Shown piece by piece: positions 46,601 through 56,827 of a stretch of DNA of 64,000 nt; position 1 is the first letter of the stretch; every line of letters starts with the position of its first letter. Under the pieces are notes generated by a model. It did not search any database and was not told the origin of the DNA. It worked only from the letters and a program-made list of their open reading frames with translations. The stretch is taken from NCBI GenBank assembly GCA_002104905.1, contig MCFE01000011.1, positions 186,001 to 250,000 on the forward strand, given 5' to 3'. The position numbers and the translations under genes were made by a program. This DNA is from Basidiobolus meristosporus CBS 931.73. Taxonomy: Eukaryota; Basidiobolomycota; Basidiobolomycetes; Basidiobolales; Basidiobolaceae.

Positions 46601-46950
46601 ATGAAGGGATTTATTCGGAATCTTCTCCATTGAGCGTTCAGCGCTCAGACAACTTGGATGGTACTTCCGATCACATATATATGCTGGACAAAAAGGGATC
46701 AATTGGATCCACAATCAAGGACCTTATTCAGGAGATTGCTAATGAAATTTCGGCAGAGGATTTCCTATATAACTTCGATTATCAAGAGGAGTCTAACAAC
46801 AAGCCCATCACGACGCACCCGACTGTCCAAACGTATGCTTCTGGCGACATCAGATACGAGTTTACAGAGAAAGTTGGCTTTAACTCGGAGGTTACCAAGA
46901 AGAACGCTCTGGATAGACTTCAACAGCTAAGGAAACATATTCTTGGCTAG
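43678..46950 (+). CDS. 1090-residue protein with 12 WxxxF motifs and six FLN-FP repeats (novel)
   Basis: This is one uninterrupted exon and an acidic, Ser-rich, probably disordered protein with no TM or signal peptide. Twelve WxxxF pentapeptides, mostly WxxEF, occur with W at about residues 227, 393, 423, 491, 596, 650, 678, 764, 798, 874, 893 and 958. Interleaved are six copies of a second motif, D-G-x-[DE]-[VI]-[VI]-x-[FL]-L-[NS]-x3-F-P-x2-L, starting near 350, 447, 552, 611, 726 and 826. The C-terminus (EKVGFNSEVTKKNALDRLQQ) looks helical. WxxxF/Y motifs in peroxins Pex5 and Pex20 bind the Pex14 N-terminal domain, and AWADEFLSQF here is very like them. There are no TPR repeats, so it is not Pex5. 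It may be a giant Pex20-like co-receptor or a scaffold of another kind. Confidence 0.75.
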   Translation: MSDPHQSNKSLGNEPSNASELLNNLQGRRTGKLPEKSSGFSGIANSTRSLFRSILGNGVTNGTTSNANLANLLSNKPGNSTSVNRDTSGPLEGSSQWAEAINNTSHPVASGGSSTQSNFNTIIQREVTIPSLEDELNRFTDVGTSSNSGEGNEFESIHENTLDISLASELPNFSVHSENSIGARFPLNRFSLKSAPHVGLCVNSTEPSLITSDKNTSLIAEKRAYAWADEFLSQFSESSGESHTTESIGKHRDAPNLNEDTSSAQGEQYLNESLDIQRNIDDKPSNSNAHISLESMIQSPDFSTSELTVPLQDDMALEETWRQTDYNDGIDAGSSLTREDPLRDYSEYSDGADIVALLNGGSFPAELLPTPFDISVVEQSPTQANNVHNDSEWIAEFNQEDKGRQVDLLTEAEGQEAVDSWAWTSEFERQLSTEPEMPLFETSEVNDGADVISFLNSTEFPEELSVQLDEASNFANAWHDSTTDQENNFDWSSEFNCDQNVPTNESWDDTELESASDKVFDEAQAQFISKQSGVLHSGNSKDLYLDNSEVVDGGDVIAFLNSEHFPDSLIPSEDALLSEGMSEFETELEKDTTAGWLAEFNHAHADIEESDGNDVVAFLNSSDFPKELTSNPEDMADMERAWNSSLEADWSTEFTNADTEDDAINDKSIGSPRSLDKWLKEFNGSETEDDFLKPAIASNRSTDVNTYFGDGYFNYIKEEDTGLIVDGAEVVEFLSAGAFPLELTPDITDLDEVSEMEVKVVESWFNEFQKYDPDSQNLVRDIAGDNSDLTEDEMNLQWDHQFLRPPYLDEDLISELSESRPPTPPDGFEVVAFLNHSDFPTELTTKTPVLSTHDSVKIHSFTEDQVNQSHLQRWLDEFEDGQDGTKENPIAGWVSEFSEIQDLIRQEIDQIDNIDNEELSFDTYHEYTSVFSPRNHGFSMYHGSSGQTQAALDSFDSWTRDFLQAEFENKITGDNEGIYSESSPLSVQRSDNLDGTSDHIYMLDKKGSIGSTIKDLIQEIANEISAEDFLYNFDYQEESNNKPITTHPTVQTYASGDIRYEFTEKVGFNSEVTKKNALDRLQQLRKHILG

Positions 46951-47994
46951 TCCCCTGACGCATGTTCCCAATCAGCCATATCCATCATCACACAATTTTC
47001 AAGTTATACGTTGCACTATTCAAACATCATGCCTATCTTCTATTTGTACATAATAACAGCTATATGTGAGTTTTCTTCAGTGGCATGTATCTTCAAGTAC
47101 TCACCAACAGTAAAGATCAATGATTGTTGGGAAATCATTCAGACTCCCAGTCAAAGTGATAACGATGCGGATATCCATGGCTATAATGCATTGCATCAGG
47201 GAATAGATCTGGAGATTCGCTGAATCCTTGTGCACTTGAGCCGATCAATTTATCCAAGCTGAGCTTAGGGTGAAACTCTCCTTGCTTGCATGTGGTGCTC
47301 ATCAGCAACCGTGGAATCATGGATGTGGCTGCTTCAGTCGTATATTCAATAATCCTTAACAACAACTCGGAAATATATCGACTTAATAGCATCCCCACAT
47401 ACACTTGCCATTGCACATGCCCATGAAGATACTGCTGGTTTTCGGTGCCACTCTAGCTGGATTGGAATGCCTATGGTGCTTTTCGTATATGAGCTCACCC
47501 ATAGAAAGTTCTGAACTGTATCGCGAGATGCAATGCACTTTATCCGCAACTGTGCACCTACCACGAATACGAGTACGTTGACCTCTGAACATGACTCGGT
47601 AAAACCTGGTTGCAGCATATCACAATGTTTCGCCCTTCCAAAAATGCGCATTTTACGCCACCATTCCGGACTTTTCATATTGGAATACTTGGTTTAATAT
47701 AAACCCTAGAAAGTTTCATATCCTTCGATGAACCAGAGACTAAACAAGTTTGTCAGAATCTCAATAAGCACACCCCTTGAAGTAAACCCTGCACATTTTG
47801 CAGTCTCCAACCTCAAACTCACGTTACCTATTTTAATTACTGATATGGATGTAGAAGGTCGAGGAATCAAACAAAAGGACCATGAGCCCGTCAGAAGAAT
47901 GAAAACATCGTTCCCCCTCCACCCTTGATGAAATCTTGTAAATAAGAGTTATTCTTGTTTTTGCGTTTCTTGTCTCACCATTCACCACATAATT
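46951..47994. other. Spacer with a possible decayed CVNH-like frame
   Basis: Except for the minus-strand frames listed separately (47135-47678), no gene was seen. A plus frame at 47728-47928 has no features. The last 50 bases form the leader of the transporter gene. Confidence 0.4.
47135..47678 (-). pseudogene. Possible cyanovirin-N-like (CVNH) relic
   Basis: The minus strand reads FTESCSEV...AQLRIKCI (about 47610-47520), which recalls the CVNH repeat start F-x2-S-C...L-x-A-x-C. After a frame change it reads LLMSTTCKQGEFHPKLSLDK followed by LIGSSAQG (about 47310-47235), which recalls C...W/F-x3-L-x-LD-x2-IGN-x2-G. Frames change between the halves and no clear splice sites were found. The similarity is weak and the call is tentative. 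Confidence 0.22.
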
Positions 47995-49628
47995 ATGGGC
48001 GTAAAACAACATTCGGAATATCCCTCCACTGTTGAAAAGGGGTCCAACTCAGAAGACCAGGATTCCAATCCTTTCACTAGATTGCCCGAGACTGATCACG
48101 TCGCTCTACTGTCCACATCCAGCTCCCCCAGAGAGCTAAATGAAGATTCATCCAAAGCTCGCTTCACATCACCCGATATCTCGTACCGTTACCATCCAAC
48201 TTCAATGGAAAAGCCTCGAAGCGCTTCTGCCTCATCGGGAGAAGGCGAGACTTTGCTGAAAAAAATCTGTCTCAATCTGTTTTACATCCTCACCTGGTGA
48301 GTTCACGACCATATTAACAAATGAACCATCCAACTAATTTTCCTCACAGGTATATATTCTCGACCGGGATCTCCTTATACAATAAATGGATGGTAGATAA
48401 AAATCATTACAACTTCCCCTACCCATTGTTCATCACGTCGATGCATCAAGTAATGCAGTTTGTGTGCTCTGGCTTGTGCTTGCTCATCTTCCCAGCTTTA
48501 AGACCCACTATATATCCATCAAAAAAAGACTACACGTAAGTACGAGCGTATGTACGTTTCCCAATCGAATCACCTAACCTTTCCACCCTTGATAATGCAG
48601 AACCAAAATTGTTCCTTGTGGTGTGGCAACTGGGTTCGACATCGGACTTTCTAACTCCAGTCTCAAAACCATTACCTTATCTTTCTACAGTAAGTTCCTG
48701 ATATGCCTCAGAATAATGCTCCACTCGGTCGCTAACCACGAACGTCAACAGCAATGTGTAAATCATCGTCGTTGGCGTTTGTATTAATGTTCGCTTTCAT
48801 GTTCAAACTTGAAAGACCTACGTTCTCTCTGATTGGAATAATATTTATAATATCATTTGGTGTCTTGCTAATGGTCACGACGGAAACATCGTTCGCACTT
48901 GTTGGGTTCGTAATTGTGTACTCGGTTCTTGATATTGGAATCTAACACTCCATCTTTTCATATAGATTCATTCAAGTCATGACAGCTGCACTACTTGGTG
49001 GCCTTCGGTGGTCCTTAACCCAGATCCTACTAAAGAAGGATTCAATGGGACTTCATAACCCAATTCTCACCATCTTTTTCTTGGCCCCCATCATGTGGGG
49101 AGCTTTGCTGCTGTGTGCGTTCTATACCGAAGGCCTCGGAGATATGCTAAACTCTCCATTCTTTAAGGACTTCATCACCTCATCTCACACAATATGCGCC
49201 ATCCTCCTCGGTGGACTGATGGCCTTTTTGATGGTTTCCGCCGAGTTCATGCTAATCTCTCGCACCTCAGTGGTGACACTTTCAGTGGCAGGTATCTTCA
49301 AGGTAAGAAAATTCCTGGGTGTGTAGGTCAGTTCTCAAATACCTAACATGACGAGAACTTTTAGGAAGTCCTTACGATATTTGTTTCGATCGTCACATTC
49401 GGTGACAAAGTGACTGGAGTCAATATTATTGGCTTATGTGTGACTTTATTTGGTATCGGGTTGTATAACTGGCTAAAGATGCACCAAATGAAAAGAAAGA
49501 CTGCCGACGCCGAATATAGCAAAATTAATGATATGGCTCTAGGGGAAGATGGCACGTTTATGCCTAATGCCACCGCAGAATGGGATGAAGAAACGCTAGA
49601 GGTGACTAAAACACAGTGGAACCATTAA
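47995..49628 (+). CDS. SLC35C2-like triose-phosphate/nucleotide-sugar transporter family protein
   Basis: There are six exons, 47995-48296, 48350-48535, 48601-48689, 48752-48917, 48966-49302 and 49365-49628, giving 447 residues. After a Ser-rich cytosolic N-terminus of about 95 residues come ten TM helices of the DMT/TPT fold, with STGISLYNKWM in TM1, a CGVATGFDIGLSNSSL helix, YTMCKSSSLAFV (the conserved K-S-S/P pocket region), LRWSLTQILLKK and SVAGIFKEVLTIFVS in the C-terminal half. This pattern matches SLC35C2 and yeast Ymd8-like proteins of the Golgi/ER. The substrate is not known with certainty. The acidic tail is cytosolic. Confidence 0.9.
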
Positions 49629-50031
49629 AGCTGACTCAAACAACTAGCCCATCATGTTGGGCGTTGAAAGTCTACTATCACCATACAGACTGTCAGCTTA
49701 CGACCAAGTCCTATTACTGCTACTTCACATGAATTGACTGCTATCATGACTTGTACCTTGCCTGTTCAATTGCCCTCTTTTTATTAAATGTTTAGACGGC
49801 ATATTGCCATTAAACGATCTTCTGCAGAATCCCTTCCGAATCGGGGTAATTCTCCATTTGGATGGATTGCTTCATTCATCGAGAATTCAAAGTGGTCGTT
49901 ACAACATTTGTTCTTTATTGTACATTGTGGTATTGCTAACATAGTGTTCACTTTGGATTATGTTGGATGTGTATGTACATGGGATTACGAAAACCAGTAG
50001 ATCATGTGGCGGATATTTATATAGAGGACCA
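49629..50031. other. 3' spacer
   Basis: This lies between the transporter gene and micro-gene B (convergent). A 70-codon plus frame (49788-50000) has no support. Confidence 0.4.
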
Positions 50032-50268
50032 TCAATCGTCACCAGTAAGCTTCATCACGACATACTTGCATTTCATGGCCAGACTGCGATGGTAGATGGC
50101 TTCTTCAACGCTCACGCGTTTGCCGTGGAGGGTGTAACTGACCTTGGAAGAAGGAGGTTTGGTTTGCACAGTCTTAGTGGTTTGTTTGTTTTTGTGGGCG
50201 TTGTAGAACTGGTTGACACTCTGCTGAGCGCAGGAAGTGTTGTTAAAGGATTTACTTTGTTGAGTCAT
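50032..50268 (-). CDS. Micro-gene B: 78-residue member of a novel small-protein family
   Basis: This is a single exon from an ATG at 50268. It begins MTQQSKS (as in A) and has a polar Asn/Gln/Lys/Thr-rich first half, then SKVSYTLHG leading into the block GKRVSVEEAIYHRSL...KLT. The KVSYTL-x-G lead-in is shared with micro-gene C. It has no signal peptide or TM. It is divergent from micro-gene C. A TATATAAATC element lies about 55 bases upstream on the minus strand (50321-50330). Confidence 0.72.
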   Translation of the reverse strand: MTQQSKSFNNTSCAQQSVNQFYNAHKNKQTTKTVQTKPPSSKVSYTLHGKRVSVEEAIYHRSLAMKCKYVVMKLTGDD

Positions 50269-51752
50269 GAATAGAAGAACGTGAGATACTTGTGTGTTGG
50301 GAACGGTCAGGGCTTCGGTGGATTTATATATTTGTTGGAAAAAGCTTAGCTCCAATAATGGTGAAGTGTAAGCCCAAATAGGGATGGGAATACCAATGAT
50401 TTCGGTATTTTAGTCACAATCGCTCTATTAAGAAATGCCATGACATCCATTTGTGGATCATGCGTGAAATCTAACTTGTTCACACAGGTAATCACTCACC
50501 ATGTCTCGCACTGGTGGGTGGTTACTAGGGAGATCATGCTGGTGCATAGCGACAATATGACTGGGCTGTATGATGAAAATTTATCCGCTACTTGTGAGAA
50601 AATGACCTCATATCCAAGTAAGGGCTTGGCTTGACTGTAAACAGCCTTTTCGGTAACATTCTGAATGCACCACCCTAAGGTACGGATATTACAAAAGAAC
50701 CCACCAATTTGTCAACTCATGAAACATGGTTAAACCAGTCATGAACAAAAATCGCACCATAGGATAGGTGACTTTTGAGTGCTACTCCCAGACCACTAAC
50801 TGTGGTCAAGATTGTCCATATGGTAAGTATAACGCGCCGCCGACTACTCAATACGCAGAATTCCCCATGCTACCAACATACTTGTTTTCCTTGTCCATAC
50901 TTAGTAACGATGAGTTACACTGACGCTGATATGTTCAAAAGAGTGAAAGGAAATCATGTCGAAAGGAGAATGGTTGGCTATAGATGGTGCACAAAATCAG
51001 CTCAGCCTTATTTGAAGGAAATCCTGTCTCGTGCCATGATTTCGTAAGTATGCCCCTTGTGAGCTCATGGAGTAGTACAAACTCTGCTTATGTCTTGCCT
51101 GATGGCCCAAGTCGAATTCTCCTTCTATTAGATTTACCAGCTTGCATAATCTTCGAATATTCGCAGCAGTTACGGGCCAGATCACGAGGGGCTGGCCTGC
51201 GGATGATCGATACTCAAAGCTTGGCTTTTGCCAATTAAGATTATCCAATCAGCAGGATCCAGACATTAATGGGGACTAGAATGGTTCTGTGCCAATTATC
51301 TACGTGTGAACAGTTCCTTAGACATTTCTAAGGACACTTGGCCTAAGCAAGCCACATATCAGATAAGTGGCTTGAGGACTAAACTGTGTTTCTCCACCTG
51401 GCCCTATCCCGTTCAGATCCCATCACAACATGTCTTATATCGCCAAGAGACAAGAGTTCCAAAGTCGATTGAAGACCCTTTAGCCTATCAATAGTCCAAT
51501 AGTGAACAATGCAAAGCATTTCTCGCAAGTTGGAAAGTTGTTCAAGTTTACCAGTTACAGACAAATCATATCCGATCAATGCATACTAGTGTCCAATTGG
51601 ATGGTAAATCAAATAATATTCTTGGCAATCACTGGTAGATTCAAGGCAATTGTTACGGTAAATGTTATCACAATGATATGGGCTTGACAGAAGAGCTTCT
51701 ATATAAACCTTAGGATTCTCCGTACCTTGGGAAGAAGCACACTCATCATACA
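50269..51752. promoter_or_regulatory. Divergent region between micro-genes B and C
   Basis: This is about 1.5 kb between two head-to-head micro-genes, with TATA elements near 50321-50330 (minus) and 51710-51720 (plus). Several 60-90 codon frames on both strands show no family features. Confidence 0.45.
51710..51720 (+). promoter_or_regulatory. TATA element of micro-gene C
   Basis: The sequence TATATAAACC lies about 40 bases before the ATG and is almost identical to the element of micro-gene A. Confidence 0.5.
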
Positions 51753-51980
51753 ATGACCAAGATGGACCTAATCCAGCAACCTTGCACTCACCCTGGCTAC
51801 TTCACAAAGCAACCATGGCTGACACCGGTCAAAGTAGCACCACCTGCTAGCATTTCCGATCTAAAAGTTTCATACACGCTTCGCGGGCAATCCTTGAGCA
51901 TAGACGAGGCGATGTATCATCGCAAGCTTGCATTGGAATATAAAATTAGAATGGTCATCCTGACCCAGAACTCATCTTGA
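51753..51980 (+). CDS. Micro-gene C: 75-residue member of a novel small-protein family
   Basis: This is a single exon. The first half contains Pro, Gln and aromatic residues (PGYFTKQPWLTPV). It then reads LKVSYTLRGQSLSIDEAMYH followed by a basic/hydrophobic run ending ILT. The block aligns without gaps to those of A, B and D. It ends QNSS and has no signal peptide or TM. Conservation of the block and of total length among four genes supports it as real protein-coding sequence. Confidence 0.72.
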   Translation: MTKMDLIQQPCTHPGYFTKQPWLTPVKVAPPASISDLKVSYTLRGQSLSIDEAMYHRKLALEYKIRMVILTQNSS

Positions 51981-53379
51981 TTCGAAGGACTAACATCTTA
52001 AATCAAAACACCTCAATGGACACTAGTAGATAAAAGCTAATAAAACTCATTACACTTACAATTACGCTTCCGACAGATTACCACTGCACCCTACGAAACT
52101 GCAAATAGCAGTGTTCTCAATGGGTGCTTGCATTTATGGAAAGCAAAGCTCACGAGACCAGACGTTAAAATAGTAACGGCAACAACCATTAAATTAGGAT
52201 ATACTAAATGTATGTTAATTCATACTTGAAGACTGTTAAATGGAAACCAGCTTCAGCTTTAAATATTCAAATTTCACACACATCATTAATTGGTGCGGTA
52301 TCTTGGGTAGAGGCGGGCGCACACGGTATGAAACAATGGTATGTATATCCAGCTCAAACACCCAGATATCAACTGGAATTGGTTTTGTTGAGGTAGTATG
52401 GTTTCTCTTTACTCAGTGGTTTCACTGATTATCCCAAAATGAATCTATACTTCGTACAATTACGTTGCCTTTACAGTTGGGTAATACAACAGGAGGCATT
52501 GATACCATGTCTTGCAAAGCCGCATTGGACCTGGCTCTATGGTGGTCCAAAAAGAGGGCTACAATGATTGCTTTCTTGAAACGTCAATATATATCAAGTC
52601 CAATCCAAAAAAAAAACCAAGTGGCATATTTAGATATAAGTGACGACTAACTTCGGGACATCCAATCTATTGAGATACACCCACCTGAAAGATGTTTATA
52701 ACAGGTAGCTGTTATAGCGTAGCAAATAATCAATTTGGCACCTAATTATTTATTGACTATTTGGTCAGAAAATTCGTATTGTACTAGATACCGTGAAATT
52801 CATCATATATAGGGAGATACTCGAAAGGCGTCCAGCAGCCCCTAAACTTTACATACATAATTATAGGGCCTCTCTCAACACGTCTATATCATCGCCTTTG
52901 TAAAGTAATGCAAAAATTTCTTTTAGGTCCCCAGTTCTATTTGTTATATTAATAACCAACAACGATAATGGTACAGTTTCAAAAAGTGTCATCAACCTTG
53001 AGATAGCAATATATTGATAGGAAATAGCATTGCTCTGCTTCCAAATTGAATTTCTCCTCAGTATTAATAATACTAACATGATGGCCAGACGCATTAGCTA
53101 TGGAGGGATTTCACACAACATCACACCCATTAATAAAGATTCATTGATACCTGATATTTTGACAACTTTATTCCGGGAAGTGCAGCCATTAATTATCTTG
53201 ACATTTTATTTTTGCATTTGCATTGGAAATTTACAATAAGCAAATAGGTAGATTATTGATGGAATACTTAGCTCACATAATATTTGTTGACTGCTTTGAT
53301 AAGTGGAAAACCTGGGAGTGGGTAACCAGCAAGCTAACGTCATACAACTATTCTGTTTCTTCAATCTACTTTATATTGT
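51981..53379. other. Repeat-derived, gene-poor DNA
   Basis: Short frames (52208-52650 plus; 52861-53094 minus with VPLSLLVINITNRTGDLKE) may be fragments of decayed genes. A segment at about 52828-52870 is similar to 53535-53580 in the LTR-like repeat. No intact gene was seen. Confidence 0.4.
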
Positions 53380-53700
53380 AAGCTTCGTAATTACACCTAA
53401 ACATTCACTTAACTTGGTCACTTAAATCATAGTCTACAAATCTTGGAGAATTCTGGCCAAATGCCTTTTCGGGATTTACCTGGAATCTTCTCACCAAACC
53501 ATCAGGTATCCAGAACATAAAATATCTCAAAGTAGTCCAAACAGCCCCAAAACTTGCATACATGTTTTTGAGACCTACCTAAACATATTATAGGTGTTTG
53601 TTTTGCCAAGACCATATAAAAGTATAAATATTACTTCTACATTCAATAAATTATGTGAAAACCACATAATCTACTTCTTCTCCTAATCACTCCCAATATC
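53380..53700 (+). repeat. LTR-like repeat copy
   Basis: A related copy lies at about 13955-14105, and a part is repeated near 52828-52870. The segment has a TATA-like ATATAAAAG at about 53615 and an AATAAA at about 53645 in the order expected for U3-R of an LTR. It is followed by a pyrimidine-rich tract and an ATG at 53751 that opens a short frame (19-20 codons with LSITNDIPTYP). No second LTR, primer site or polymerase genes were seen, so it is probably a solo or truncated element. Confidence 0.4.
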
Positions 53701-56700
53701 TCCAAAACTCTTACAACACTTTAAACCCCCCTCCCCCTCCCAAAAAAAAATGTCGCAACAGAACTCCACCGCACTCAGATGTCTCAGCATTACAAATGAC
53801 ATACCTACATACCCTAACAGAATCCAAAATATGCCTATTAGCCGTTAGCACACTCAGTAGAACCGAACAATATCAAATCTATAATTGCAAAGTGTATTAC
53901 CATCACTACAACAATAGAAAAGGATAATTACCTGCAATCACCAGAGGTGATACCTAGTTTGGAATCTTAAATATAAATTTCTTGGTATTCTGGTGGTACT
54001 GCATTTCAATTTTGCTAACACGTTGAGTGCACATCAGCTTGGTCACCTTGCAATAAGGCTCAGACACTTTGAAGTTGGTTGACGTAAAGTTCTCGGTATA
54101 TTTCCCTTAGTACTGAACCATCAGTATTGGTAGGTCATTCAATGTTGAGACTTTCTTCTGGGAGAGATTTGTTGATAATAAGTGAGGAGTGAATTTGTCA
54201 CCTGTTGGTATATCGAGTCACAGTAAAATGTATATATCTTTTGTGCAACTTGGTGAGGATATCTGCTAGAATATGTAGTGAAAGATCGTGAAAAGATATG
54301 TGCAAATGTGAGTTTTGGAACAATATTCGTATAACTTCCACCATTTCCACAACCCTGAACGGTCGATAAATGATGTTGCGAAATTGTTCAAATTGCATTG
54401 ACCAGGCCTCAAACTATATACGAATGACTTGATGTTGAACTAATTAATTGCAACAGCTTCTGGATACAGAAGTCAAAAATGTGAGGTATCCATAATTCAT
54501 TCCTAGTGTATCCTATGCTGTTTGCAATCCCTCTACAGCCACCATATTCGACCGTCATGACACGGTAGAACTTCCAATAGCTTGGGGCACTTTAAAACCA
54601 CTGTAAGATTGGTATGTACAGTCGATCTTGAAATATATTTCCACGGATTATCTGCAGTGAAAAGGTGTCTGGCTATCACTTAGAAATATTGCCTAAATAA
54701 CATGAATATGATATGCATTGATAATTATAGGAACCTGCTAAGTTCCAGTTTCCACAATACTTCCCTTCCTGGGCTCATAGGAACACTAAATATGGATGGC
54801 GGTCTCAAAACCTAGCACATACCAACCATGAAACCTTTTAGTGAATCAATCCATAGGAGTAGGGTATGGAATAATCCCTTGATGCTCATTTTGTTGATAA
54901 TATACTTGCATTTTCGCCATCGCCAATATGAACATGTCTGAGCATTCATCAACACACATGTGCATAATTTCTACATCTTGGTGGCCATTAGCCCCACCTA
55001 AATCCCCAAAACACTGGTTTGATACCTGTTGTCGCTTATCCCGATCATACAACAACCTAACAAACAACATTCGTTCCTGCTAATATCAAACATCAACAAA
55101 GATATCATCGCGCTCACGGATCCTGTGCTTAGTTGCCAAGATAGATCACAATACAACCAACGCATCCCGTTTAGACCACCAAGACGGGGAAGTCAGTGTA
55201 TGTAGTATTTCTGACCACTTATCCGCCGTTGTTTGGTATGATTGGTACAATTGGGAGCTTATGAGGTAGTCTTCGCTGGCGGCGGTATCCTTCCGGGTCC
55301 TTTTTGTCATGTGTCGAATACACGCAGATATCCTTGGCATTTCTCAAGAATCCTGAGAGCGACCAGCTATGTGCCGAGCCAAAACATTCGCTGATGGAAA
55401 TTTAGATACCAATCTACATACACACTGAAACCTGTCAATATTGAAGATCATGACATGACATCCATTTACTAGCCTATCCTTATGAACCGGTAGAATTCCC
55501 TTCGAATAAGTATACCGCCAGTATCACATGGGCATCACTTTTAATGTGCTGAGTGAGCAGTAATCAAGTATGTTGCCAGATTATAGAATACGCTGAGGTC
55601 TGCACAGCATGATTATAATATGAACAATGATGTATGACACCTATATACGTCTGATTCCACATCACATACAACCTATACTATTGCTGGACTACTGAGCAAG
55701 ATTCGCCATTACGATTGATTAGAACTCTTGATAAAATAGGCCATCAATCTATTTCAGAGAATCCCTATTGATTGGCCAGGTGGCCGATTTGTGACTGGCA
55801 TTTCCAAATCCTTCACCGTGACTGAGCTTAGCCACTCTACCCCAGAGCCACAGTTGCATAAATGGGGTCCAACTTACCCAAGAAGTGCCCTCCAGTCACC
55901 AGTTGCGTGGACGCCAATCATTCTTTAATAGAGCGCAGCAGTCATGTCACTTTTAACATGCCAGAAACAATACCTGTTGGCGGAAGAGGTTGGTGCAAAG
56001 AATTGTGATGTATTAATAGAATGTACTTGATAGCATCGATATAGCTTAACTGTTGTCTGGCTCCGTGTTCTTCGCTTTCAATGAAGCACAGCTTTATTGG
56101 GTTTCACGCATTCAAATTGATTTGGCTCCATGAGCAGCGTGATTGGTTATCTGCCGCCCCTTCCCTCCCTATTTCCTCTGGATGCTCCGAAATATCCATT
56201 CTGCACTGCCCCAATCCATAAGAGCCGTGGTTTATTCATCTGGAACCTTGTGCCACATGATATATATAGAACGTCGTAATGGTGGTGCCGAGGCTCTGAT
56301 TGGAGTTCGATGTGCCATAGATTGGACCTTGTAACTTCAAGTGATTTGCATCTCCACTTCAGCTGCCTATTGGATTCTACGATACTCTAGGCAAATCTCT
56401 GTAAACTCTTTGAGAAAGATTGCCGCATGTCACTTTTGCTCAACAAACTGGATAAACCATGTCCACACAGTGCCGGGGAGTAGAGGGGATGGTGAATTCG
56501 GTATGAGACTTGTGTTCATCAAAGGTTTACTGATCAAATATAACCCGGATAATTGTGTTGACATCATCAAAAGCGCCAGGAAGGTGGTAATCAAATATTA
56601 TGAATAGGGGAGGGGAATTTCAGCACGAAACAAGAACGAGGTATTAAGCAAATACTATTATGTATCTTCAAAAAACATTATTTATCCTGACGGGGAAGCG

Positions 56701-56827
56701 AAGGGATTAGATCTTCGCAAATAAAATTTTCATGAAGGAATGAAGATGTACTGGGGTAACTGAGTGGGATGTATAGGAGATGTTGATGAACAAGTGATCG
56801 CAAGCAACAAAAACCTCACAGAGATGC
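53701..56827. other. Gene-poor DNA
   Basis: Minus frames at 54846-55070 (LFVRLLYDRDKRQQ) and 55146-55340 look partly coding-like but could not be joined or recognised. Plus frames at 56143-56607 have no features. The stretch is otherwise AT-rich spacer next to the LTR-like element. Confidence 0.4.

Noticed and set aside
43678-46950. Identification as Pex5
   Set aside because: There are no TPR repeats and no N-terminal conserved Cys region; only the WxxxF motifs match.
52465-52650. 61-codon plus-strand frame
   Set aside because: It has no family features and ends in low-complexity A-rich DNA within repeat-derived sequence.
54846-55340. Two minus-strand frames as transposon polymerase remnants
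   Set aside because: No reverse transcriptase, integrase or transposase motif could be seen in either.
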